Part shown: positions 53,977 through 61,522 of the stretch, piece after piece
How positions within the stretch are numbered: the first letter of the stretch is position 1
Layout of the letters: the number at the start of each line of letters is the position of its first letter
Source: Micromonosporaceae bacterium KJ-029
Lineage (GTDB): Bacteria > Actinomycetota > Actinomycetes > Mycobacteriales > Micromonosporaceae
Reading direction: 5' to 3'
NCBI GenBank assembly: GCA_005402585.1
Contig: BIFP01000021.1
Location: forward strand, 186,001 to 250,000
DNA length: 64,000 bases
Program-made: the position numbers and the translations under genes
Notes under the pieces: generated by a model
Told to the model about the DNA's origin: nothing
What the model saw: only the letters and a program-made list of their open reading frames with translations
Database searches by the model: none

Positions 53977-56844
53977 ATGAGATCGCCGTTGCCGGTCGCG
54001 TGGATCCGGCGTGCCCTGCCCACCCGCCGGCGTGCGGTCACCGCCGGGGTGGTCGTCGTGCTGCTCGCCGGCGCCGTGGCCTGGGCGGTGTGGCCGCAGG
54101 GGCCGAAGTTCCGCAGCGAGGCGGCCATGCTGACCGTGCGGTCCGGGCCGACCGGTGACGAGCCGGTGGATCTGGACACCACCCTCTACCTGCCGGAGGG
54201 TGCCTCTGCCGCCGACCGGGTGCCGGCGGTCCTACTGGCGCATGGCTTCGGCGGCACCAAGGAGTCGGTCCGGTCCGACGCCGAGGACTTCGCCGAGCGT
54301 GGCTACGCGGTGCTGACCTGGACCGCGCGCGGCTTCGGCCGCAGTGGCGGGCAGATCCACCTGGACCACCCGGACTACGAGGTACGCGACGCGCAGCGCC
54401 TGCTGGACTGGCTGGCCGCCCGGCCGGAGATCGCCACCGACGCGGACGGGGATCCCCGGGTCGGAGTGGTCGGCGGGTCGTACGGCGGCGCCCTCGCCCT
54501 GCTCCTCGCCGCCCAGGACCAGCGGGTCGACGCGATCGTGCCGATGATCACCTGGAACGACCTGCCCCGCTCCTTCCTGCCGGAGAGCACCGGCGCGGAG
54601 TCCACCCAAGGTGTGTTCAAGAAGGGCTGGGCGGGTCTCTTCTTCGGTGGCGGCGGCAACGTCGGCTCCGGCCCGGCCGGCTTCTCCGGCGACATCGCGG
54701 CCCAGCCCGAGGGCGCTCCGGAGGCCGCGGGACCGCCCAGCCCGGGGCCCGGGGCGGGGCCGGGAACAGCGCCGTCGAGCGCACCGGCCGGGGCGGCCGA
54801 CCCGTCCTGCGGCCGGTTCGCCGCCGACATCTGCGCCGCGTACCTGCGGATCGCCACCACCGGCCGGGCCGACCAGGCGGCGGTGGACCTGCTGCGCCGG
54901 TCCAGCCCGGCCGGCGTGCTCGACCGGATCACCGCGCCGACCCTGCTGGTGCAGGGCGAGGCGGACACCCTCTTTCCGCTCGGCGAGGCCGACGCCAACG
55001 CGCGGGGCATCGCGGCGACCGGCACGCCGGTGCGGGTCGCCTGGTTCACCGGCGGCCACGACGGTGGAGCCGGCCCGCAGACCGACTCGGACCGGGTGCG
55101 GTACCTGACCGCGCAGTGGCTGGACCACTACGTCAAGGGCGAGGGCAACGCGCCGGGCGACGACTTCACCTGGTCCCGGATCGCCGGCTTCGACGCGATG
55201 GACCGGGGCCTGGTGGCCACCGGCTACCGCACCGCGGACTATCCCGGCATCGCCGGTACCAGCCGGCGCGACGTCGCGGTGGGTGGCCCGGCGCAGCGGA
55301 TCGCGAACCCGCCAAACGGCAACCCGGCGGCGATTTCCTCGGTGCCCTTCGCCGGTGCGCTCTCCGCGCTGCTCGACGGCGTGGCCGGGGACCTGCCCGG
55401 CCAGCACGCCCGATTCGAGTCGGAGCCGCTGGACGAGGCGGTCGACGTGGTCGGTTCGCCGACGGTCTCGATCCGGGCGGCGTCGCCGACCGGCGAGGCG
55501 GTGCTCTTCGTCAAGCTCTACGACGTCGACCCGAACGGCGCGAGCGCGCTGCCTAACGGTCTGGTCGCCCCGATCCGGCTGACCGGCCTGCCGGCGGAGA
55601 TCGGCGCCGCGCAGCCGGTGACGGTGACCCTGCCGGCGATCGTGCGGCGTTTCGAGACCGGGCACCGGCTGCGGGTCGTGCTGGCCACCTCGGACCAGGC
55701 GTACGCCACTCCGGCCGAGCCCACGGTCTACACGGTCGCCACCGGAGACGCGGCGGTCGCTCTGCCGACCGTCACCGGCGAGCAGATCCCCACCACCGCG
55801 GTGATCTGGCGCTGGGTGCTGGTCGGGCTGCTCGCCGCGATCGCGGTCGGGCTCGTCCTGGTCGTCGCCGTCCTGCGCCGCCGGCACCGTCGCCAGGACA
55901 CCTCCGTCCATCCCGCGTACGCGGACACCCCGCTGGCCGTGCGCCAACTGCGCAAGGAGTACGCCGACGGCTTCGTTGCGGTCTCCGAGGTGGACTTCGA
56001 GGTGCACCCCGGCCAGGTGGTCGGCCTGCTCGGACCCAACGGTGCCGGCAAGACCACCACGCTGCGGGTGCTGATGGGGCTGACCCAGCCGACCGCCGGC
56101 GAGATCTACGTCTTCGGGCACCGGCTGGTGCCGGGCTCGCCGGTGCTGTCGCGGATCGGCGCGCTGGTCGAGGGGCCCGGCTTCCTGCCGCACCTGTCTG
56201 GCCTGGAGAACCTGAAGGCGTACTGGCGGGCGACCGGTCGGCCGGCGGCCGACGCCCACTTCGAGCAGGCGCTGGAGATCGCCGGGCTGGGTTCGTCGGT
56301 GCACCGGCGGGTGCGCAAGTACAGCCACGGCATGCGGCAGCGGTTGGCCATCGCCCAGGCCATGCTCGGCCTGCCGGAGCTGCTGGTGCTCGACGAGCCG
56401 ACCGACGGGCTGGACCCGCCGCAGATCGCCGAGATGCGCCGGGTGCTCCAGCGGTACGCCACCGGTGGCCGGGCCGTGCTGGTCTCCAGCCACCTGCTCG
56501 CCGAGGTGGAGCAGACCTGCACCCACGCGGTGGTGGTCAACAAGGGGCGGATCGTCGCCTCCGGGCCGGTCGAGGACATCGTCGGCGAGTCGCCCAGCGT
56601 GCTGGTCGAGGTGAGCGACCCGGTGGCGGCCCGGACCGTGCTGGGCGGCCTCGACGGTGTACGGGTGCTGGACGACTCCGACGGGAATCTGGTGGTCGAC
56701 ACCAATGGCACCGCCCGTAGCGAGGTCGTGGCCGAGCTGGTGCGGGCCGGGATCGGAGTGGACCGGGTGGTGCCTCGGCGCCGCTTGGAGGACGCCTTCC
56801 TCGCCCTGGTGGGCGAGACCTCTCGGGGAAGCGGGGACCGGTGA
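53977..56844 (+). CDS. Peptidase-S15-like hydrolase fused to an ABC ATPase
   Basis: 955 residues from ATG 53977. N-terminal helix RAVTAGVVVVLLAGAVAWAV. An alpha/beta hydrolase of the X-Pro/CocE type follows: RVPAVLLAHGFGGTKES (oxyanion), VGVVGGSYGGALALLLAA (nucleophile Ser at about 169), LVQGEADTLFPLG (acid Asp) and FTGGHDGG (His). A C-terminal jelly-roll-like domain (about 480-600) ends with a second helix VLVGLLAAIAVGLVLVVAVL (about 617). The ABC ATPase (about 650-955) has Walker A GPNGAGKTTT, signature YSHGMRQRLAIAQAM, Walker B LLVLDEPTDGLDPP and VSSHLLAE. The hydrolase should be outside and the ATPase inside the membrane. The permease gene overlaps by four bases. Function unknown: perhaps processing coupled to export. 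Confidence 0.92.
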   Translation: MRSPLPVAWIRRALPTRRRAVTAGVVVVLLAGAVAWAVWPQGPKFRSEAAMLTVRSGPTGDEPVDLDTTLYLPEGASAADRVPAVLLAHGFGGTKESVRSDAEDFAERGYAVLTWTARGFGRSGGQIHLDHPDYEVRDAQRLLDWLAARPEIATDADGDPRVGVVGGSYGGALALLLAAQDQRVDAIVPMITWNDLPRSFLPESTGAESTQGVFKKGWAGLFFGGGGNVGSGPAGFSGDIAAQPEGAPEAAGPPSPGPGAGPGTAPSSAPAGAADPSCGRFAADICAAYLRIATTGRADQAAVDLLRRSSPAGVLDRITAPTLLVQGEADTLFPLGEADANARGIAATGTPVRVAWFTGGHDGGAGPQTDSDRVRYLTAQWLDHYVKGEGNAPGDDFTWSRIAGFDAMDRGLVATGYRTADYPGIAGTSRRDVAVGGPAQRIANPPNGNPAAISSVPFAGALSALLDGVAGDLPGQHARFESEPLDEAVDVVGSPTVSIRAASPTGEAVLFVKLYDVDPNGASALPNGLVAPIRLTGLPAEIGAAQPVTVTLPAIVRRFETGHRLRVVLATSDQAYATPAEPTVYTVATGDAAVALPTVTGEQIPTTAVIWRWVLVGLLAAIAVGLVLVVAVLRRRHRRQDTSVHPAYADTPLAVRQLRKEYADGFVAVSEVDFEVHPGQVVGLLGPNGAGKTTTLRVLMGLTQPTAGEIYVFGHRLVPGSPVLSRIGALVEGPGFLPHLSGLENLKAYWRATGRPAADAHFEQALEIAGLGSSVHRRVRKYSHGMRQRLAIAQAMLGLPELLVLDEPTDGLDPPQIAEMRRVLQRYATGGRAVLVSSHLLAEVEQTCTHAVVVNKGRIVASGPVEDIVGESPSVLVEVSDPVAARTVLGGLDGVRVLDDSDGNLVVDTNGTARSEVVAELVRAGIGVDRVVPRRRLEDAFLALVGETSRGSGDR

Positions 56845-57743
56845 TGGCGGGATCGACTGTCGAACCGACGCGGAGTGCGGGCGGCGTGGCACCGTCTGGG
56901 GCGGCGGCCGGCTACCGGCCGTCGAGCACGCTGCCCTTCGTCGCGGAATTCCGCCGGCAGGCGTCGCGGCGGCGTACCCAGCTGGCGCTCGCCTTCATGG
57001 TGCTGCTGCCGTTGATCATCCTGATCGCCTTCCAGTTCGAGTCGGGCGACGACGACAACGGACGGGGCGAGTTCGGCAGCCTCGTCTCGTTCGCCACCTC
57101 GGGTGGGCTGAACTTCACCCTGTTCACGATCTTCGTCTCGGCGTCGTTCCTGCTGGTCGTGGTGGTGGCGCTGTTCTGCGGCGACACGGTGGCCAGCGAG
57201 GCGAGTTGGGGCAGCCTGCGTTACCTGCTGGCGGTGCCGGTGCCCCGGGCCCGGCTGCTCGCGGTGAAGCTGCTGGTCGCGCTCACCTACTCGGCGTTGG
57301 CCCTGGTGCTGCTCGCCGGCACGGCACTGTTGATCGGGACCCTGCGGTACGGCTGGTCACCGCTGCGCAGCACGGTCGCCGCCCAACTGGAGCCGGGCGA
57401 GGGGCTGCTGCGGCTACTCGCGGTGCTCGGCTATCTGGCGGTCGTCCTGCTGGTCGTCGCCGGCCTGGCGTTCCTGCTGTCGGTGACCACGGACGCGGCG
57501 CTCGGCGCGGTGGGCGGCGCGGTGCTGCTGTGGATCCTGTCCAGCATCCTGGACCAGATCACCGCGCTCGGTGCGATCCGGTCCTTCCTGCCGACCCACT
57601 ACAGCACCGCCTGGCTCGGGTTGCTCTCCACGCCCGTGCAGACCGACGACCTCGTCCGGGGCGCCATCTCCGCGATCTCCTACGCCACCCTGTTCTGGGG
57701 GCTGGCCTTCTGGCGCTTCACCCGAAAGGACATCACCAGCTGA
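56841..57743 (+). CDS. ABC-2 permease partner of the fusion protein
   Basis: 300 residues from ATG 56841, overlapping the fusion gene stop as ATGA. Six hydrophobic segments, starting with LALAFMVLLPLIILIAFQFE, then FTLFTIFVSASFLLVVVVAL and LLRLLAVLGYLAVVLLVVAG. The polar loop after the first helix (SGDDDNGRGEFGS) is acidic. With the fused ATPase it forms an ABC-2 exporter. The last 14 residues end with FTRKDITS. Confidence 0.92.
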   Translation: MMAGSTVEPTRSAGGVAPSGAAAGYRPSSTLPFVAEFRRQASRRRTQLALAFMVLLPLIILIAFQFESGDDDNGRGEFGSLVSFATSGGLNFTLFTIFVSASFLLVVVVALFCGDTVASEASWGSLRYLLAVPVPRARLLAVKLLVALTYSALALVLLAGTALLIGTLRYGWSPLRSTVAAQLEPGEGLLRLLAVLGYLAVVLLVVAGLAFLLSVTTDAALGAVGGAVLLWILSSILDQITALGAIRSFLPTHYSTAWLGLLSTPVQTDDLVRGAISAISYATLFWGLAFWRFTRKDITS

Positions 57744-57927
57744 TGCCGGACGCCGGCCGGCGGAGAGCACGCGGGCACGACGACCTGCGGCGGGGCCGCT
57801 CAGAGTAGCGGGACCCCCCTCATCGCACTGGCCGCGGCGTCGACGTGGCCAGCGCGTCACGCAACCCGCCGGTCAGCCCAGCGCGCCATCCGGTGGAGTT
57901 GGGGGCACGTCCGGAAGTCTCGGCCGG

Positions 57928-57952
57928 TAGAGTGGTTTTGGGAGCGTTCCCA
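57928..57952 (+). promoter_or_regulatory. Promoter with CebR/CelR-like operator before doxX
   Basis: TAGAGT (57928-57933) fits a -10. It is followed at the expected start site by the palindrome TGGGAGCGTTCCCA (57939-57952), which differs at one base from TGGGAGCGCTCCCA, the binding site of the LacI-family cellobiose regulators CebR/CelR in actinomycetes. No LacI gene or cellulase gene is in the window. Confidence 0.5.
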
Positions 57953-58031
57953 CAGAGGGAGAATCAATCGACATTCATCTATAGGTGTGCGCATTCTGGT
58001 GGCAACGTCCATCTGCAACGGAGGTATCGGA

Positions 58032-58481
58032 ATGCGTACTGACCGGTTCGGCGGGCCGGCACTGTCCCTGTTCCGCATGGTGATCGGCCTGCTGTTTCTC
58101 TGTCACGGCCTGGCGTCGCTGTTCGGCGTCTTCGGCGGCAACCGCGGCAGCGGCGAGCCCGTACCGCTCGGGCAGTGGCCGGGCTGGTGGGCCGCGCTGA
58201 TCCAGGCGATCTGTGGCGCCCTGGTGCTCGTCGGCCTGTTCACCCGCCCCGCCGCGCTACTGGCGTCGGGCTCGATGGCCTACGCGTACTTCGTGGTCCA
58301 CCAACCCGAGGCCCTGCTGCCGCTACGCAACCACGGCGAGCTTTCCGTGTTGTTCTGCTGGTCGTTCCTCCTGGTCGCGGCGCTCGGCCCGGGCACCTGG
58401 GCCCTGGACACCCTGCTGCGCCAGCGCAGCGCGACCGGGGTGGACCTCGACGCAGCCGGGCGCCGGTCCGTGCCGGCCTGA
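58032..58481 (+). CDS. DoxX-family membrane protein
   Basis: 149 residues from ATG 58032, with GGAGGT at ideal distance. Four hydrophobic segments: LFRMVIGLLFLCHGLASLFG (the family start with the R-x-x-x-G-x-x-F-x-x-H-G pattern), WAALIQAICGALVLVGLFTR, ALLASGSMAYAYFVV and LFCWSFLLVAALGPGTWALD. Inner-membrane protein of uncertain role; some relatives act in redox homeostasis. The operator-like palindrome 80 bases upstream suggests carbon-source control. Confidence 0.88.
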   Translation: MRTDRFGGPALSLFRMVIGLLFLCHGLASLFGVFGGNRGSGEPVPLGQWPGWWAALIQAICGALVLVGLFTRPAALLASGSMAYAYFVVHQPEALLPLRNHGELSVLFCWSFLLVAALGPGTWALDTLLRQRSATGVDLDAAGRRSVPA

Positions 58482-58507
58482 CCGTGCCGGCTCGTCGATC
58501 ATCGTGA

Positions 58508-58576
58508 TCGTGCTCAATCCTGGATCGAGTTGCCATGCGGCGGCGTCGATGCGACTCGATCCAGGATCGAGCGTGA
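58508..58576. repeat. Double-palindrome repeat, copy 2
   Basis: Arms 58508-58533 and 58551-58576, 22 of 26 complementary, loop 17. Same CTCGATCC-GGATCGAG nested palindromes as at 12293-12361, with more divergence. It sits between doxX and the thrC riboswitch and may terminate doxX. Confidence 0.75.
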
Positions 58577-58691
58577 CCTCCTGCTCGCCGCCGCCGGCGT
58601 TCTGCACCAGAGGTTGGGGTCGGGTTCATGAGCCGCTTGAGGGATCGCTCACAGGCTGAGATTGACCGGAGACGAGCGCCACGAGATTGCC

Positions 58692-58697
58692 TAGACT
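58692..58697 (+). promoter_or_regulatory. -10 element of the thrC riboswitch transcript
   Basis: TAGACT, 19 bases before the riboswitch begins. A TTGACC at 58662-58667 is too far (24-base spacer) for a standard -35, so the upstream element is unclear. Confidence 0.4.
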
Positions 58698-58715
58698 CGG
58701 CAGCACAACTGCATA

Positions 58716-58849
58716 CCTCATCCAGAGGGGCTGAGGGATACGGCCCGACGACGCCCCGGCAACCACCCCGCGCGCTCACCGCTGAGCGTCCGGCGGGGCA
58801 GGTGCCAATTCCGTCCCCGCCGCAGGGTGCGATGCGGGGAAAGATGAGA
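58716..58849 (+). ncRNA. SAM-I (S-box) riboswitch controlling threonine synthase
   Basis: The conserved core is present: CTCATCCAGAGGGGCTGAGG at the 5' end, CCCGACGACGCCCCGGCAAC in P2/J2-3, GGTGCCAATTCC in P3/J3-4, and GAAAGATGAG at the 3' end. P1 pairs CTCATC (58717-58722) with GATGAG (58843-58848). P3 pairs CCCCGC with GCGGGG, and P4 pairs CCCCGC with GCGGGG further on. P1 ends just before the GAGAGG Shine-Dalgarno sequence of the start at 58860, so translational control by S-adenosylmethionine is likely. Confidence 0.92.
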
Positions 58850-58859
58850 GGACCTCGAC

Positions 58860-60146
58860 ATGTCGTCGACGCTCGCCCCCTCCGGCATCGACATCACCGC
58901 CAGCCCCGCCCGCGCCCTGGTCTGTCGCGCCTGTTCGGCCCGCTACCCGCTCGCCGCCCAGCACGCCTGCTACGAGTGCTTCGGTCCGCTGGAGGTCGAC
59001 TACGACCCCGCCGCCCTGGCCGCCGTCACCCGTGAGCAGATCGAGGCGGGCCCGCGTAACCTCTGGCGGTACGCCGCCCTGCTACCCGCAGGTCAGGACC
59101 CAGCCACCCGGGTCACCCTGGACCCCGGGTTCACCCCCCTGGTGGCCGCCGACCGGCTCGCCGCCGAACTGGGCATCACCGCCCCGCTGTGGGTCAAGGA
59201 CGACAGTGCCAACCCCACCCACTCGTTCAAGGACCGGGTGGTGTCGGTGGCGCTGAGCGCGGCCCGGGCGTTGGGCTTCTCCCGGTACGCCTGCGCCTCC
59301 ACCGGCAACCTGGCCAACTCGGTCGCCGCGCACGCGGCCCGGGTGGGCGCGCCGTCGGTGGTCTTCATCCCCAGTGACCTGGAACAGGGCAAGGTCGTGA
59401 CCACCGCCGTCTACGGCGGCGACCTGGTCGCGATCGACGGGTCGTACGACGACGTGAACCGGCTCTGCGGCGAGCTGGTGGAGACCGACGAGTTCGAGGA
59501 CACCGCGTTCGTCAACGTGAACGTCCGGCCGTATTACGCGGAGGGCTCGAAAACGCTCGGCTACGAGGTCGCCGAGCAGCTCGGCTGGCGGATCCCCGCC
59601 CAGGTGGTCATTCCGATGGCCTCCGGCGAGCTGCTCACCAAGATTGACAAGGCATTCACCGAGCTGGTCGAGATCGGGCTGGTCGACGCGCCGGCCGGCG
59701 GCTGGAAGGTCTTCGGTGCGCAGTCGGCCGGCTGCAACCCGATCGCCACCGCACTGCACGTGGGCACCGACACCATCACCCCGGTCAAGCCCACCGGGAT
59801 CGCGAAGTCGCTCAACATCGGCGACCCGGCGGCCGGCCTCTACGCCCTCGAAGCCGTACGCCGCACCGGCGGCTGGATGGAGTACGTCGACGACGACGAG
59901 ATCCGCGCCGGGGTACGGCTGCTGGCGCGTACCACCGGGGTCTTCGCGGAGACGGCCGGCGGGGTGACCGTGGCGGTACTGCGCAAGCTGGTCGAGTCCG
60001 GCCGGCTGGACCCGGCCGCGGAGACGGTCGTGTTCAACACCGGCGAGGGGCTCAAGACGCTCGACGCCGTCGCCGGCCAGGTCGGTCCGACCCACCGGAT
60101 CAAGCCCTCGCTGCGCGCCGCCCGCGACGCCGGCCTGCTCGGCTGA
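58860..60146 (+). CDS. thrC: Threonine synthase
   Basis: 428 residues from ATG 58860. PLP enzyme that converts O-phosphohomoserine to threonine. The N-terminal rubredoxin-like Cys pairs are CRACSARYP and CYECFGPLEV. The PLP lysine is in NPTHSFKDRVVSVALS at about 123. ACASTGNLANSVAAHAARVG is the phosphate-binding loop region. VIPMASGELLTKIDKAFTEL and VVFNTGEGLKTLDAV follow. Length is normal for the long-type synthase. A SAM-I riboswitch precedes it. Threonine synthase competes with methionine synthesis for phosphohomoserine, so control by SAM makes metabolic sense. Confidence 0.96.
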   Translation: MSSTLAPSGIDITASPARALVCRACSARYPLAAQHACYECFGPLEVDYDPAALAAVTREQIEAGPRNLWRYAALLPAGQDPATRVTLDPGFTPLVAADRLAAELGITAPLWVKDDSANPTHSFKDRVVSVALSAARALGFSRYACASTGNLANSVAAHAARVGAPSVVFIPSDLEQGKVVTTAVYGGDLVAIDGSYDDVNRLCGELVETDEFEDTAFVNVNVRPYYAEGSKTLGYEVAEQLGWRIPAQVVIPMASGELLTKIDKAFTELVEIGLVDAPAGGWKVFGAQSAGCNPIATALHVGTDTITPVKPTGIAKSLNIGDPAAGLYALEAVRRTGGWMEYVDDDEIRAGVRLLARTTGVFAETAGGVTVAVLRKLVESGRLDPAAETVVFNTGEGLKTLDAVAGQVGPTHRIKPSLRAARDAGLLG

Positions 60147-60188
60147 GCCTGTCGTTCGGCCGGCGCCCGACCGCTTGTGGTTGACGGT

Positions 60189-60219
60189 GGATCGCCCGAG
60201 CGGGGGATCGGGCCGATCC
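60189..60219 (+). terminator. Terminator of thrC
   Basis: Stem GGATCG-CCCGA with TCGGG-C-CGATCC, a single bulged C, 43 bases after the thrC stop. No T-run. Confidence 0.55.
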
Positions 60220-60270
60220 GCCGGGTAACGGGCTTTTCGCGGTGAGTGCGGAAAACACGCCGTCGGGGAC

Positions 60271-60299
60271 TTGACGGCAGGAACCGGACGGCGCAAGAT
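60271..60299 (+). promoter_or_regulatory. Sigma-70-type promoter of the candidate small RNA
   Basis: TTGACG, exactly 17 bases, CAAGAT. Transcription would begin near 60306, at the first base of the structured region. Confidence 0.55.
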
Positions 60300-60306
60300 G
60301 CTCCGT

Positions 60307-60431
60307 GCGGGAGGGCGTTTCGCCGTAGACTTTCAGTCTTTACGACCCAGCGCCGGAGGCGTTGTGCGATCGACCCTCCCGACCAACGTCCGAACGGGCC
60401 AGCGAAAAATTCGCTGGCCCGTTCGTTTGTC
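60307..60431 (+). ncRNA. Candidate small RNA or attenuator leader
   Basis: About 125 bases between a good promoter and a perfect terminator. A closing helix pairs GGGAGGG (60309-60315) with CCCTCCC (60374-60380). Inside are a CGTA-GACT-TTC-AGTC-TT-TACG hairpin and a short CGCC/GGCG hairpin. A 16-base terminator stem (60391-60406 with 60410-60425) and TTTGTCGT follow. No ORF. Either a free-standing sRNA or a leader regulating the GNAT gene at 60450. Not recognised as a known Rfam family. Confidence 0.5.
60391..60430 (+). terminator. Perfect 16-base intrinsic terminator
   Basis: CGAACGGGCCAGCGAA, a 3-base AAA loop and the exact complement, then TTTGT. One of the few hairpins in the window with a T-rich tail. 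Confidence 0.8.
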
Positions 60432-60449
60432 GTGGCGCACGCTGCGAGC

Positions 60450-61469
60450 ATGACCATCACCATCAGGACCTTCGGGCCCGCCGACGAGTCGGCGATCGAG
60501 CAGGCGTACCAGGTCGGTGCGGCGTCCGAGGCCGTGGACCTGCCCGACTTCCCGCCGTTCTGCCGGCAGCGGTTCACGGCGATGGTCCGCCATCCGACGC
60601 CGGGCAACGCACCGGTGAACCTGCTGGCCCGGCTCGACGGCGAGCCCGCCGGCCACCTCGTGCTCGACCTGCCGCAGCTAGACAACACCGAGAACGCCTC
60701 GGCCGACCTGGTCGTGCACCCGGCGTACCGTCGGCGGGGCGTGGGTCGCGCGCTGCACGAGCACGCCCTCGGCCTGCTGCGCGAGTTGGGACGCAAACGG
60801 GTGACCGCGATGAGCCCGACCCACCTGCCCGGCACGACCGACCAACCGTCGCCCGGCACCGCGTTCGCCGCGACCATCGGCGCGGGATGTGCGTTGGTCG
60901 ACGTGCGGCGGCGGCTGGCCACCGCCGAACTCGACCAGGCGAGGCTGGACTCGCTGCTGGCGGGGGCCCGGGCCAAGGCGTCCGGGTACCAGGTTCTGCA
61001 CTGGCGCGGGCACACTCCGGACGAGCTCGCCGCCGACGTGGCCTACCTCGACGGGCGACTGCTGGCCGACGCGCCAATGGGCGACCTGGCGTGGGAGCCC
61101 GAGCAGGTCGACGCGGAGCGGCTGCGCGGCACCGAACTCGCACTGGACGCGCGTGGCCGCCGCCGCTATCACGTCGGGGTACGCCACGAGGCGTCCGGGC
61201 GGCTGGTCGCGTGGACCCTGCTGGACGTCGGCGCGTCCGCGGACTGGCACGCGTTCCAGCAGATCACCATCGTGGACCCGGAGCACCGTGGGCACCGACT
61301 CGGCCTGCTGGCCAAGATCGAGAACCTGCGACACCTGCTCGCCCACGAGCCCGGCGTCCGCGTGATCGACACCTTCAACGCGGAGAGCAACGACCACATG
61401 ATCGCCATCAACGAGCAGCTCGGCTTCCGGCTGGTCGACCGGTGGAGCAACTGGCAGCTCACCCTGTGA
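60450..61469 (+). CDS. Double-GNAT acetyltransferase, copy 1
   Basis: 339 residues from ATG 60450. Two acetyltransferase domains in one chain. N-terminal domain: TIRTFGPADESAIEQAY with acetyl-CoA loop VHPAYRRRGVGRALHEHAL at about 90. C-terminal domain: RRRYHVGVRHEASGRLVAW then VDPEHRGHRLGLLAKIENLR at about 275, followed by NDHMIAINEQLGFRLVDRW. Similar to mycothiol-synthase-like and other actinobacterial tandem GNATs of unknown substrate. The gene begins 25 bases after a terminator hairpin. A paralogue follows directly. Confidence 0.88.
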   Translation: MTITIRTFGPADESAIEQAYQVGAASEAVDLPDFPPFCRQRFTAMVRHPTPGNAPVNLLARLDGEPAGHLVLDLPQLDNTENASADLVVHPAYRRRGVGRALHEHALGLLRELGRKRVTAMSPTHLPGTTDQPSPGTAFAATIGAGCALVDVRRRLATAELDQARLDSLLAGARAKASGYQVLHWRGHTPDELAADVAYLDGRLLADAPMGDLAWEPEQVDAERLRGTELALDARGRRRYHVGVRHEASGRLVAWTLLDVGASADWHAFQQITIVDPEHRGHRLGLLAKIENLRHLLAHEPGVRVIDTFNAESNDHMIAINEQLGFRLVDRWSNWQLTL

Positions 61470-61522
61470 CGGACGGGAAAACCGGTGGCGCCCCCGGGCG
61501 GGCGGCGGGCATCCTCCGGGCC

